From: Candidatus Didemnitutus sp.
Lineage (GTDB): Bacteria > Verrucomicrobiota > Verrucomicrobiia > Opitutales > Opitutaceae
NCBI GenBank assembly: GCA_023701285.1
Contig: JAMPXH010000001.1
Span: 1 to 64,000, forward strand
DNA: 64,000 nucleotides
Direction of reading: 5' to 3'
The notes under the pieces were generated by a model. The model made no database searches. It was not told where the DNA came from and was given only the letters and a program-made list of their open reading frames with translations. The translations under genes and the position numbers were made by a program. Positions 8,985 to 16,400 of the stretch are shown piece by piece. Position 1 is the first letter of the stretch; every line of letters begins with the position of its first letter.

Positions 8985-9367
8985 GATTGCTCCTCCGGCT
9001 GGAACAGGGCCGCGACCGCACCAGCCGGGTCGGCAATCACCGCCATGCGCCCCGGCCCCATCTGCCGCACGGGCACGACGACGCGTCCGCCATTGGCCGT
9101 GCAGGCACGCAAGCTGGCCTCAAGGTCGGGGACCGTGAGGTAGACGAGCCATTGCGGCGGCAGGCTGGCGTTCTCGCCCCGTGCGTGACAGATGCCGGCC
9201 ACCGGCGTGTCCGAGCCTTCGCGCATCATGCAAAAATCCTCGTAGCCGCCCATGTCGACGGGCGCGGCCGTCCAGCCGGCGACGGCTTGGTAGAAATCCC
9301 GCACGCGCGACGCGTCGGGCACGGTGAGATCGGTCCAGGAAATCGAGCCCGGGGCGGGTTTGTCCAT
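8981..9367 (-). CDS. VOC family protein
   Basis: A 128-residue vicinal-oxygen-chelate fold protein with two beta-alpha-beta-beta-beta halves: residues about 8-58 (SISWTDLTVPDASRVRDFYQ) and 68-125 (WLVYLTVPDLEASLRAC). Such proteins are glyoxalase-like lyases, dioxygenases or binding proteins; the usual His metal ligand of half one is replaced by Asp (WTDLTV), so a metal-dependent activity is doubtful. The TAA stop is made by the tip of repeat copy B, so the original C-terminus may have been altered. Start ATG at 9367. Confidence 0.85.
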   Translation of the reverse strand: MDKPAPGSISWTDLTVPDASRVRDFYQAVAGWTAAPVDMGGYEDFCMMREGSDTPVAGICHARGENASLPPQWLVYLTVPDLEASLRACTANGGRVVVPVRQMGPGRMAVIADPAGAVAALFQPEEQS

Positions 9368-9461
9368 GGTGGCGTGGGGTTGCGCGGAGAATAGCGCGCG
9401 GGGCGCCCCGGCTGGCAATGCTTCACTTGCCGCCGCGGACGCGCCCGCTAACTTGCCCGCG

Positions 9462-9956
9462 ATGCCCCGCGTTTTCCGCGCCAAACTCCGCCGTGTCGCC
9501 CTCGTGCGCTGGGTCGATCTGCCGCGCCGCGTGGTCGACGAACTGGGGCTGCCACGCGCGGACGTGAAGGGTGGCGGCAACGCTTGGAATGCGCTGCTGC
9601 GTTTCAACGGCGATCTCGACCGCGTCACGCTGCTCCCCGGCCAGCCGGGCCGGATCAAGCTCGCCTTCAAGGTCGAGTTGCTCCGCGCCGCCGGCGTCGA
9701 TGCGGGCGACACGGTCGAGTTCACGCTCGAGCCCGACACCGCCTCGCGCGAGCCCGAGTTGCCGGAGGAAATGCGGAAGGCATTCCAAGCGCGGCCCCAC
9801 CTCGCGGAGCGCTGGCACGCGCACAGCGTCGCGCTCCGCCGGCAGGTCACGCGCTACATCTTCCAGGCCAAGACGCCCGAGACGCAGGTGAAGCGCTGCT
9901 GGATCTTCCTCGAGCGTCTCGCCGAGACCGGCTCGCTCAGCGGCGAGCCGAAATAA
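9462..9956 (+). CDS. DUF1905 / YdeI-OmdA-like protein
   Basis: A 164-residue protein. Residues about 1-95 form the DUF1905 beta-barrel type domain (FRAKLRRV ... WVDLPRRVVDELG ... RIKLAFKVELLRAAGV, GDTVEFTLEPD). The C-terminal helical part (RYIFQAKTPETQVKRCWIFLERL) matches the OmdA/YdeI-type bacteriocin-protection domain. The biochemical function of the family is not established. It starts at the ATG of MPRVFRAKL, diverging from the VOC gene by about 95 bases. Confidence 0.75.
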   Translation: MPRVFRAKLRRVALVRWVDLPRRVVDELGLPRADVKGGGNAWNALLRFNGDLDRVTLLPGQPGRIKLAFKVELLRAAGVDAGDTVEFTLEPDTASREPELPEEMRKAFQARPHLAERWHAHSVALRRQVTRYIFQAKTPETQVKRCWIFLERLAETGSLSGEPK

Positions 9957-10038
9957 TCACACGGTCGGGCTTGCCACGCCCCCCTCACCGTCCACCGTCG
10001 TGTTGGCGTGCCGATGCAGACGGTGCGCCCTCCACGCC

Positions 10039-11160
10039 ATGAACGATCCTCTTCCCCTGCCCGCCGCTCCCGCCGCCGAGACGGCGCACATCCGCCCGAA
10101 GTTCGCCCCCAACGACGGTTTCGCCTCCGTCCTCCGCCGCCGCGTCGACGAATTCTTCGCCCGCACCGGCCGCAAGCCGCGCGACAACGGCTCCATGTAT
10201 GTGAAGACCGCTGCGATCCTCGCCGTCTTCTTCGCCAGCTACATCGTGTTGGTGTTCTTCGCCACCGCGTGGTGGCACGCGATCATCGCCGCCCTGCTCC
10301 TCGGCGGCGCGGCCGGCCTGATCGGTTTCAACATCCAGCACGACGGCAGCCACCTCGCCTACTCCGACCGTCCGTGGCTGAACAAACTCAGCGCCATGTC
10401 GATGGACCTCATTGGCGCCAGTTCCTACCTCTGGCACTGGAAGCACGTCGCGTCGCACCACATCTACGTCAACATCACCGACCATGACGCCGACGTGGAC
10501 CTCGGTGCCTTTGCCCGCGTCACGCCGCACCAGCCGCACTACTTCTTCCACCGCGCGCAGCATTTCTACCTCTGGGCGCTCTACGGTTTCATGACGATCC
10601 GCTGGCACCTCTATGGCGACTTCCGCGACCTCGCCACGCGCGAGATCGGCGGTCACCCCTTCCCGCGCCCGCGCGGCAAGGAGCTGGCCATCTTCATCGC
10701 CGGCAAGGCTCTCTTCTTCACCTTGGCGTTCATCCTGCCGATGATGTTCCACACGTGGTGGAAGGTGCTGCTTTTCTACGTGCTCGTCGCCGGCGTGGTC
10801 GGCGTGGCGCTGAGCATCGTGTTCCAGCTCGCCCACTGCGTGGAGGAGGCGGACTTCCCCCTGCCCGACGAGGAAACGAACAAGATGGAGGACAACTGGA
10901 TGGTCCACCAGATCCACACCACGGTCGACTTCGCGCGCCGCAGCAAACTCGTCTGCTGGCTCCTCGGCGGCCTGAATTTCCAAGTCGAGCACCACCTCTT
11001 CCCGAAGATCTGCCACGTGCACTATCCGGAAATTTCCAAGATCGTGGAGCAGACCTGCCGCGAGTTCGGCATCCGCTACAACGAGCACAAGACGCTCTGG
11101 GCCGGCCTCGTCTCGCACTACCGCTGGCTGCGCCGCATGGGCCGTCCGGATAGCGTCTGA
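10039..11160 (+). CDS. Fatty acid desaturase, front-end (delta-5/6) type
   Basis: A 373-residue membrane di-iron desaturase that inserts a double bond into acyl chains. The three His boxes are visible: QHDGSH (about residue 106), HWKHVASHH (about 141-149) and QVEHHLF (about 315). The Gln in the third box is typical of front-end desaturases acting toward the carboxyl end, including linoleoyl-CoA desaturases. Hydrophobic pairs lie near residues 55-105 and 225-270. No N-terminal cytochrome b5 domain is present. Start is the ATG of MNDPLPLPAA. It stands alone, but its products could feed the methyltransferases at 34-38 kb. Confidence 0.9.
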   Translation: MNDPLPLPAAPAAETAHIRPKFAPNDGFASVLRRRVDEFFARTGRKPRDNGSMYVKTAAILAVFFASYIVLVFFATAWWHAIIAALLLGGAAGLIGFNIQHDGSHLAYSDRPWLNKLSAMSMDLIGASSYLWHWKHVASHHIYVNITDHDADVDLGAFARVTPHQPHYFFHRAQHFYLWALYGFMTIRWHLYGDFRDLATREIGGHPFPRPRGKELAIFIAGKALFFTLAFILPMMFHTWWKVLLFYVLVAGVVGVALSIVFQLAHCVEEADFPLPDEETNKMEDNWMVHQIHTTVDFARRSKLVCWLLGGLNFQVEHHLFPKICHVHYPEISKIVEQTCREFGIRYNEHKTLWAGLVSHYRWLRRMGRPDSV

Positions 11161-11184
11161 GTCGCGGCGAGTTTCCGCGCATGA

Positions 11185-11280
11185 GAGATCGAGCGTCTCG
11201 TTCTCTGGACGCCCGATCCCGAGCGCGCCCGCGCTTTCTATGCGACGCGATTCGGCGCGGAGGCCGGTCCGCCGCATCAC
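11185..11280 (+). pseudogene. Possible remnant of a VOC-domain gene
   Basis: Translated in this frame, the stretch gives IERLVLWTPDPERARAFYAT followed by RFGAEAGPP, which looks like the first strand and helix of a VOC protein. No proper start or Shine-Dalgarno is in frame (an ATG at 11181 is out of frame), and the similarity stops after about 30 codons where the convergent membrane-protein gene begins. It looks like a decayed gene fragment. The evidence is one short match, so confidence is modest. Confidence 0.4.
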
Positions 11281-11295
11281 AACCCGCGCGCTATC

Positions 11296-11718
11296 TCACC
11301 CGCGCGGCATGAGCCCGGTCCCGGGCGGTGCGAGCAGGCGGGCCGCGAAGAACGGCACGAACTGCATCATGCCCGCCATCCCGAGCACGAAAAACTCGGT
11401 GGCATGGGCGCTGAGAAAGGTGCCGAGGATCGCGGCGCCTTCGGCCAGGGCCATCCCGACGATGAAGATCGGAAAGGCGCGCCGCGGCTCCTTGATGCGC
11501 GGCAGCACGAGCCAGCGGATTATCGCGCTCAGCGCCACCTGCGCGCAGGCAATGTTTTCGAGCAGCCCCCAAGGCTGCTCGGCCGGCGCACGCCGGGGAA
11601 GCAGCACGACATGGATGACGACCACCCCGGCGAGCATGGCAAGCCAGACGCCCCACCAGACGATGAGGGCCGGGCGCGCCGCGGTGGCCGGCGGCGCATC
11701 GCCGGAGGGCGTGCTCAT
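11296..11718 (-). CDS. Hypothetical membrane protein
   Basis: A 140-residue protein with four predicted membrane helices at about 18-40, 55-72, 82-102 and 108-130, joined by short basic loops (VLPRIKEPRR). No family is recognised. Its start overlaps the stop of the short aldehyde dehydrogenase gene by four bases (ATGA), so it is translated as part of that operon. Confidence 0.75.
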   Translation of the reverse strand: MSTPSGDAPPATAARPALIVWWGVWLAMLAGVVVIHVVLLPRRAPAEQPWGLLENIACAQVALSAIIRWLVLPRIKEPRRAFPIFIVGMALAEGAAILGTFLSAHATEFFVLGMAGMMQFVPFFAARLLAPPGTGLMPRG

Positions 11719-12581
11719 GCCCCGACCGGGTGCCAGGTGGTCTTGAACTCCACGAAGTCGCGGATCTCGTAGAGGCTCTGCGCGCGATCGGAGAACCAGT
11801 CGGTCTTCTCCTCGGCGGCGTGCAGCTTGACGCGCTTCACGCTCTCGGCCGCGCCGAGCTTGAGCATCTTGCGCTCCTCGGCATTGGCGACGCCGGCCAG
11901 CGCACGCAGGTGCGCGTGCGTCGCCATCGTCGGGACGATCTCCTTGCGGAAACCCGTGAGCAGATTGACGACGCCGCCCGGCAGATCGCTCGTGGCGAGC
12001 ATCTCGCCGAGCACGATGCTCGGATAAGGCTGCGTCGAGGAGGCGAGCGCGACGACGGTGTTGCCGCTGGTGATGATCGGGGCGATCAGCGACACGAGCG
12101 CGAGCAACGGCGCCTCGTCGGGTGCGAGCACGCCGACGATGCCCATCGGGTCGGTCACGGTGAAGTTGAAGTAAGGCGCCGCGACGGGATTCACGCTACC
12201 GAGCAGCTGCTCGTATTTGTCGGCCCAGCCGGCGTAGTAGATGAGGCGGTCGATAGCCGCGACGATCTCCTTCGCCGCGGCGGCCTTGGTGGCGCCGCCG
12301 ACCGCGAGTGCGTCGGCCATGTCGGCCTTCCGCGCCTCGAGCATCTCGGCGAGGCGGTAGATGATCTGGCCGCGGTTGTAGGCCGTGCGTTTGGCCCAGC
12401 CGGGGCCGGCCTTGGCGGCCGCCTCGACGGCGTTGCGCAGGTCCTTGCGCGTGCACTGCGGGATGTTGGCGAAGAAGGCGCCGGTGGCGTCCTTGAGCGG
12501 GAACACGCGCGCACTCTCGGAGCGGATGAATGCTCCTCCGACGTAGCACTTGGGCGTTTTGGTGACGGGCAGGCGGGTCAT
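11715..12581 (-). CDS. Short aldehyde dehydrogenase-like protein (ALDH16 C-terminal half type)
   Basis: A 288-residue protein with the aldehyde dehydrogenase NAD-binding fold but no catalytic domain. The usual PWN motif is replaced by APDEAPLLALVSL, no Cys-containing active-site loop exists, and the sequence runs from SDLPGGVVNLLTG straight to the normal ALDH C-terminal end (EFKTTWHP). This layout is that of the second, non-catalytic module of ALDH16 enzymes, which I remember with the same PDEAPLL and SDVPGGVVN motifs. It is therefore probably a functional partner and not a broken gene. The full-length aldehyde dehydrogenase lies 2.2 kb upstream in the same direction. Start ATG at 12581. Confidence 0.8.
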   Translation of the reverse strand: MTRLPVTKTPKCYVGGAFIRSESARVFPLKDATGAFFANIPQCTRKDLRNAVEAAAKAGPGWAKRTAYNRGQIIYRLAEMLEARKADMADALAVGGATKAAAAKEIVAAIDRLIYYAGWADKYEQLLGSVNPVAAPYFNFTVTDPMGIVGVLAPDEAPLLALVSLIAPIITSGNTVVALASSTQPYPSIVLGEMLATSDLPGGVVNLLTGFRKEIVPTMATHAHLRALAGVANAEERKMLKLGAAESVKRVKLHAAEEKTDWFSDRAQSLYEIRDFVEFKTTWHPVGA

Positions 12582-12603
12582 GGCGATGAGGGGAAAGAGG
12601 ATG

Positions 12604-12693
12604 AACCAGCCGCGGATAGACGCAGATCCACCCAGATACGAGACCCTCGCGAGCCGTGTCTCCATCTGTGTTTATCTGTGTTCATCCGGGGTT
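12604..12693. repeat. Inverted pair of tandem short repeats (solo hairpin R1)
   Basis: The two arms (12604-12643 and 12659-12693) are imperfect inverted copies: read inward from each end they begin AACC and carry spaced GGAT, CAGAT, CAGAT units. The spacer is about 15 bases. The right arm reads as direct repeats ATCTGTGTTTATCTGTGTT. The array fills the gap between the peptide transporter stop and the short aldehyde dehydrogenase start. Confidence 0.8.
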
Positions 12694-12704
12694 AAAAAAA
12701 TGAA

Positions 12705-14051
12705 TCAGGCGGTGGCTTCGGTTTGCAGGTGGTCATGCTGCCGGTAGTTGCGGGCAACGAGGGCGAAGAGGCCCGCAGCGACCATCGCGAGCACGGCGTA
12801 GAAGACAAAGTAGGCCGGGCCGCTCAGTTTCGACGAGCCGTCCGGATTCTGGATGAACCACTGCACGCTGGCGGTGAAAAAGTTGCCCAGGGAAACCGAA
12901 AACAGGTAGAGCGCCTGCACGACCGCCTTCAGGTGCTTCGGCGCCTGCGTATAGGCGAACTCCAGGGCCGTGATCGACGCCATCACCTCTCCCAGCGACA
13001 ACAGGACGTAGGCCGGCATCTGCCACCAGATCGTCGGGCGGGTGCCTTGGGCCAGCAGCACGTCGATCCACGCGCTGACGAGAAACGAGACGCCGATGAG
13101 GAAGAGGCCGAGGCCGATCTTGCGCAGCGGCGTGAGCGCCCACACGCGATGGATGAGCGGATAGATCACGTAATGGCACAGCGGCACGAAGGCGAGGATC
13201 AGCGGTCCGTTGATCGCCTGGATCTGCGAGGACATGATCTCGAAGCCAAAGACGGTGCGGTCCATCTTCTCGGCCTGCAGCACCCACGTGCTGCTCGACT
13301 GGTCCCACAGCGCCCAGAAGACCGCCATGAACGCGAAGATGAAGGCGAGCCCGCCGAGCGAGCGTGCCGTCTCCCAGTTGAACGTGCGCGTGAAAAACGA
13401 TTTTCCCGCCGGCGGCACGTGGATGAACTTGTGGCGCCCCGCCCAGAAAAGGAACACCGCGAGCACCATCAGCGTCGCGGGGACACCGAACGCCCATTTC
13501 GCGCCGTAGTCCTTCAGCAGCCACGGCGTGAGGATGATCGAGAACGTGGAGCCGAAATTCACCGCGAGATAGAACCAGCTGAACGCCTTGGCCAGCAGGC
13601 CTTGGTTCGACGGGCCGAACTGGTCGCCGACGTGCGAGGACACGCACGGCTTGATGCCACCCGCCCCGAACGCGATCAGCCCCAATCCGAGCGCGAGGCC
13701 GAACCGGGTGTTGTCCAGCGCGAGGACGATGCAGCCCGCCGCATACACCAGCGAGAGCCAGAAGATGGTGCGGTATTTGCCGAGGAACACATCGGCCAGG
13801 ATCGCCCCGAGCGCCGGCAGCGCGTAGTTCGCGCTCATGAAGAAGTGGAACCACTTCGTCGCCTCGGTATCGCTCATCGTGGCGAGCGCACCGTCGCGAC
13901 TCATGAGGTATTGCGTCATGTAGATGACGAGGATGGCCTTGAGCCCGTAGAAATTGAAGCGCTCGGCGGCCTCGTTGCCGATGATGTAGGGGATGCCCGG
14001 AGGCATGCCCTTGGTGTCTTCAGGAACGGTGCGGTAAGCGGTGGCGGCCAT
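12705..14051 (-). CDS. POT family proton-dependent oligopeptide transporter
   Basis: A 448-residue inner-membrane symporter of the major facilitator superfamily. The N-terminal ExxERFxxYG motif is present as EAAERFNFYG (about residues 27-36), followed by about 12 membrane segments; the PTR2 signature region is seen at FGAGGIKPCVSSHVGDQF (about 147-164) and FSWFYLAVNFGS (about 176-187). Such proteins bring di- and tripeptides into the cell with protons. It lies between the zinc-ribbon gene (12 bases upstream) and the short aldehyde dehydrogenase. The link to aldehyde metabolism is unclear. Confidence 0.92.
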   Translation of the reverse strand: MAATAYRTVPEDTKGMPPGIPYIIGNEAAERFNFYGLKAILVIYMTQYLMSRDGALATMSDTEATKWFHFFMSANYALPALGAILADVFLGKYRTIFWLSLVYAAGCIVLALDNTRFGLALGLGLIAFGAGGIKPCVSSHVGDQFGPSNQGLLAKAFSWFYLAVNFGSTFSIILTPWLLKDYGAKWAFGVPATLMVLAVFLFWAGRHKFIHVPPAGKSFFTRTFNWETARSLGGLAFIFAFMAVFWALWDQSSSTWVLQAEKMDRTVFGFEIMSSQIQAINGPLILAFVPLCHYVIYPLIHRVWALTPLRKIGLGLFLIGVSFLVSAWIDVLLAQGTRPTIWWQMPAYVLLSLGEVMASITALEFAYTQAPKHLKAVVQALYLFSVSLGNFFTASVQWFIQNPDGSSKLSGPAYFVFYAVLAMVAAGLFALVARNYRQHDHLQTEATA

Positions 14052-14063
14052 GCGGAAGGGGAA

Positions 14064-14369
14064 TCAGCGGCGGAAAACGAAGAGGAGGATCAGGGCGAGG
14101 AGCGTGACGGCCCCTGCCGCCACCCAAAGCGGATGCAGCCCGGAGCGCGATGCGCGGCGACGCGGGCCGCGGGCCGCGTCATCGTCCTCGAACGCCTCGT
14201 CAGGCAGATCGAGTCCGTCGTAGCGCGTATCGTCCTCGTTCCAACCCGAACGCTCGTCCGCCCCGCACTCGGGACAAGCGCGCGCCCCGCGCGGCACAGC
14301 GGCACCGCAGATGGGACACTCGGAAGGCGACTGGAAGGAGGGTTTAACCACGAATGGACACAAATGCAC
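14064..14369 (-). CDS. Zinc-ribbon membrane protein
   Basis: A 101-residue protein with an N-terminal zinc ribbon (CPIC at 18-21 and CPEC at 32-35), an acidic linker (about 40-65), a basic stretch and one C-terminal membrane helix (about 79-98) ending FRR. Function unknown; such tail-anchored zinc ribbons are common small accessory proteins. Its first codons (MHLCPFVVKP) are read from the repeat array between it and the GxxExxY gene, so the true start may be a GTG a few codons inside. It precedes the POT transporter by 12 bases. Confidence 0.65.
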   Translation of the reverse strand: MHLCPFVVKPSFQSPSECPICGAAVPRGARACPECGADERSGWNEDDTRYDGLDLPDEAFEDDDAARGPRRRASRSGLHPLWVAAGAVTLLALILLFVFRR

Positions 14370-14378
14370 ACGAATGGG
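14346..14378 (+). repeat. Tandem short-repeat arm R2 beside the GxxExxY gene
   Basis: The arm begins AACCACGAATGGACAC and continues with further ACACGAATG-type units. It is the inverted partner of the array at 14747-14779; the two arms agree at nearly every base. It directly follows the GxxExxY stop codon. Confidence 0.85.
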
Positions 14379-14783
14379 TCAGAGGACCACGCGCTCCCAT
14401 TCGAGTTTTGCACGTTTGAAGTTCACGATCACCCCGACACGAAGCTTGGTGATCCGAAGGTAATTCAGCATCTGCCCGCGCTCCACATCGGTGATGCGCT
14501 CTATGACTTTGGCGTCCACGACGACCGCGCCGCCGACCAGCAAATCCGGCACATATTCGCCGACCTGAACTGTCTTGTAGAGAATCGGAAACCTCCGCTG
14601 CTGCTCCAGCCCGATTCCCTTCAGGCCAAACTCAACCACGAGCGCGTTTTCGTAGGGCTTCTCATGCAGGCCGTGGCCGAGCCCGTTGAGCACCTCCATC
14701 GCACAACCCACGATCGAGTAAACCAATTCCTTGTGCAGGATCGGTTCCGATTCGTGTCCATTCGTGTCCATTCGTGGTTCCAA
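14379..14783 (-). CDS. GxxExxY family protein (PD-(D/E)XK-like)
   Basis: A 134-residue protein with the family motif GLHEKPY at 38-44. Later PD at 79-80 and DAK at 90-92 fit a PD-(D/E)XK nuclease core (PF13366 type), and residues 100-125 give the typical LNYLR ... VGVIVNF end. Nuclease activity has not been shown for the family as far as I know. The first residues (MEPRMDTNGHE) are read from repeat arm R3, so the native start is uncertain (ATG at 14783 or 14771). The gene is enclosed by inverted copies of one tandem-repeat arm. Confidence 0.85.
   Translation of the reverse strand: MEPRMDTNGHESEPILHKELVYSIVGCAMEVLNGLGHGLHEKPYENALVVEFGLKGIGLEQQRRFPILYKTVQVGEYVPDLLVGGAVVVDAKVIERITDVERGQMLNYLRITKLRVGVIVNFKRAKLEWERVVL
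14747..14779 (-). repeat. Tandem short-repeat arm R3 beside the GxxExxY gene
   Basis: On the minus strand this reads AACCACGAATGGACACGAAT and continues with a third unit. It is inverted relative to the arm at 14346-14378 and covers the first codons of the GxxExxY gene. Similar AACCAC arms make the hairpin arrays at 12.6 and 16.3 kb. Confidence 0.85.
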
Positions 14784-14796
14784 ACGCTGGGTGCGC

Positions 14797-16308
14797 TCAG
14801 ACGAGCCGGCAGTAATCGAGCAGGCCCTGGCGGCCGCCTTCGCGACCGAAGCCGGACTCCTTGTAGCCGCCGAAGGGCGAGGTCGGATCGAATTTGTTGA
14901 AGGTGTTCGCCCACACGACGCCAGCCTTCAGCTCGGTCGACATCTTGAGAATGCGCGAGCCCTTGTCGGTCCAGACGCCCGCGCTGAGCCCGTAGGCGGT
15001 GTTGTTCGCCTTCTCGATCGCCTCGTCCACGGTGCGGAAGGTGATGATCGAAAGCACCGGCCCGAAGATCTCCTCGCGCGCGATGCGGTGGCTCTGCGTG
15101 ACGCCGGTGAAGATCGTCGGCGGCAGGTAGAAACCCTTCTTCGGGAGACGGCACGGCGGCTGCCACATCGTGGCGCCTTCCTTCACGCCGGCATCGAGGT
15201 AGCCCTGCACGGTCTCGAGCTGATCGCGCGAGACGATGGCGCCGACGTCGGTATTCTTGTCGAGCGGATCGCCGACGCGCAGCACGCGCAGGCGGTTCTT
15301 CAGTTTCGCCACGACGGCATCGGCCACGGGCTCGTGCACGAGCAGGCGCGAACCGGCGCAGCAGACCTGGCCCTGGTTGAAGAAGATGCCGTTGACGATG
15401 CCTTCGACGGCCTGATCGAGCGGCGCGTCGTCGAAGACGATGTTCGCGGCCTTGCCGCCGAGCTCCATCGTCATGCGTTTCTCGGTGCCCGCGACGGAGC
15501 GCATGATGACCTTGCCGACATCCGTCGAGCCGGTGAACGCGATCTTCGCCGCCAGCGGGTGCGCCATGATCGCGCCGCCCGTGGAGCCGGGGCCGGTGAG
15601 GATGTTGACGACGCCCGGAGGCAGGCCGGCGTCCTGGATGATCTCGGCGAGCTTGAGCGCGCTGAGCGGCGTGTTGGTCGCGGGCTTGATGACGGCGCAG
15701 TTGCCCACCGCCAGCGCGGGCGCGAGCTTCCACGCCATCATGAGCAGCGGGAAATTCCACGGGATGACCTGGCCGACGATGCCGAGCGGGGCGACGCGGC
15801 GACCGGGGGCCACGTATTCGAGCTTATCGGCCCAGCCCGCGTGGTAGAAGAAGTGCGCCGCGGCCATCGGCACGTCGAAGTCGCGCGTTTCCTTGATCGG
15901 CTTGCCGTTGTCCATCGTCTCGGCGACGGCGAACTCGCGGGCGCGGTCCTGCAGCAGGCGGGCGATGCGGTAGAGGTATTTCGCGCGCTCCTTGCCGGGC
16001 AGCTTCGCCCAGGCGGGCTGCGCCTTCTGCGCGGCCGCGTAGGCGGCGTCGACATCCGCGGCGCCGCCGAGCGCAAACTCCGCGATCTTCGTCTCGTTGG
16101 CCGGGTTGGTGGAGTCGAAATACTTGCCCGAGGCGGGCGCGACGAACTTGCCGCCGATGAACAGCTCGTAGCGCGGCTTCAACTTCGGGTCGGCCGTCTC
16201 GGGGGCGGGATCGAATTCCCAGAGGTCGCCGAAGATCAACTCGGGCAGCGGGCGGCCTTGCGAGCGCTTGGTGGGGCGGGCGGACTTCTTCTCAGTCAGA
16301 GTGGACAT
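14797..16308 (-). CDS. NAD-dependent aldehyde dehydrogenase (ALDH16 N-terminal half type)
   Basis: A 503-residue cytosolic enzyme oxidising an aldehyde to the acid. The oxyanion-hole Asn185 (PWNF), general base Glu282 (MELGGK) and catalytic Cys316 (NQGQVCCAGS) are all present, as are the GSTDVGK cofactor loop and EIFGPVL. Length is usual. It follows deoC in the same direction after 92 bases, so acetaldehyde from deoxyribose-phosphate cleavage is a likely substrate. With the 288-residue protein downstream it reconstitutes an ALDH16-like two-part enzyme (503 + 288 residues, close to the roughly 800 of fused ALDH16). Its 5' leader is the repeat hairpin at 16316-16393. Confidence 0.92.
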   Translation of the reverse strand: MSTLTEKKSARPTKRSQGRPLPELIFGDLWEFDPAPETADPKLKPRYELFIGGKFVAPASGKYFDSTNPANETKIAEFALGGAADVDAAYAAAQKAQPAWAKLPGKERAKYLYRIARLLQDRAREFAVAETMDNGKPIKETRDFDVPMAAAHFFYHAGWADKLEYVAPGRRVAPLGIVGQVIPWNFPLLMMAWKLAPALAVGNCAVIKPATNTPLSALKLAEIIQDAGLPPGVVNILTGPGSTGGAIMAHPLAAKIAFTGSTDVGKVIMRSVAGTEKRMTMELGGKAANIVFDDAPLDQAVEGIVNGIFFNQGQVCCAGSRLLVHEPVADAVVAKLKNRLRVLRVGDPLDKNTDVGAIVSRDQLETVQGYLDAGVKEGATMWQPPCRLPKKGFYLPPTIFTGVTQSHRIAREEIFGPVLSIITFRTVDEAIEKANNTAYGLSAGVWTDKGSRILKMSTELKAGVVWANTFNKFDPTSPFGGYKESGFGREGGRQGLLDYCRLV

Positions 16309-16315
16309 GGCTTGA

Positions 16316-16393
16316 AACCACTAATGCCCACTAATCCGCACTGATGCCGAAGGGCTTCGCGAGATTAGTGACCATTAGTGAGGATGAGTGGTT
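16316..16393. repeat. Inverted pair of tandem short repeats (solo hairpin R4)
   Basis: Left arm AACCACTAATGCCCACTAAT continues with CGCACTGATG; the right arm reads AACCACTCATCCTCACTAAT on the minus strand. The arms enclose a small CGAAG/CTTCG hairpin. The array fills the gap between deoC and the aldehyde dehydrogenase gene and must form most of that gene's leader; no Shine-Dalgarno is obvious there. Confidence 0.85.
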
Positions 16394-16400
16394 GGGAAAC

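Noticed and set aside
11715..12581. Short aldehyde dehydrogenase as a pseudogene
   Set aside because: The frame is intact, both ends match the family and the missing part corresponds exactly to the catalytic domain, as in the second module of ALDH16; no frameshift or stop is seen.
14346..14779. CRISPR array
   Set aside because: The repeats are short tandem units of about 10-12 bases with no unique spacers, and no cas genes are present.
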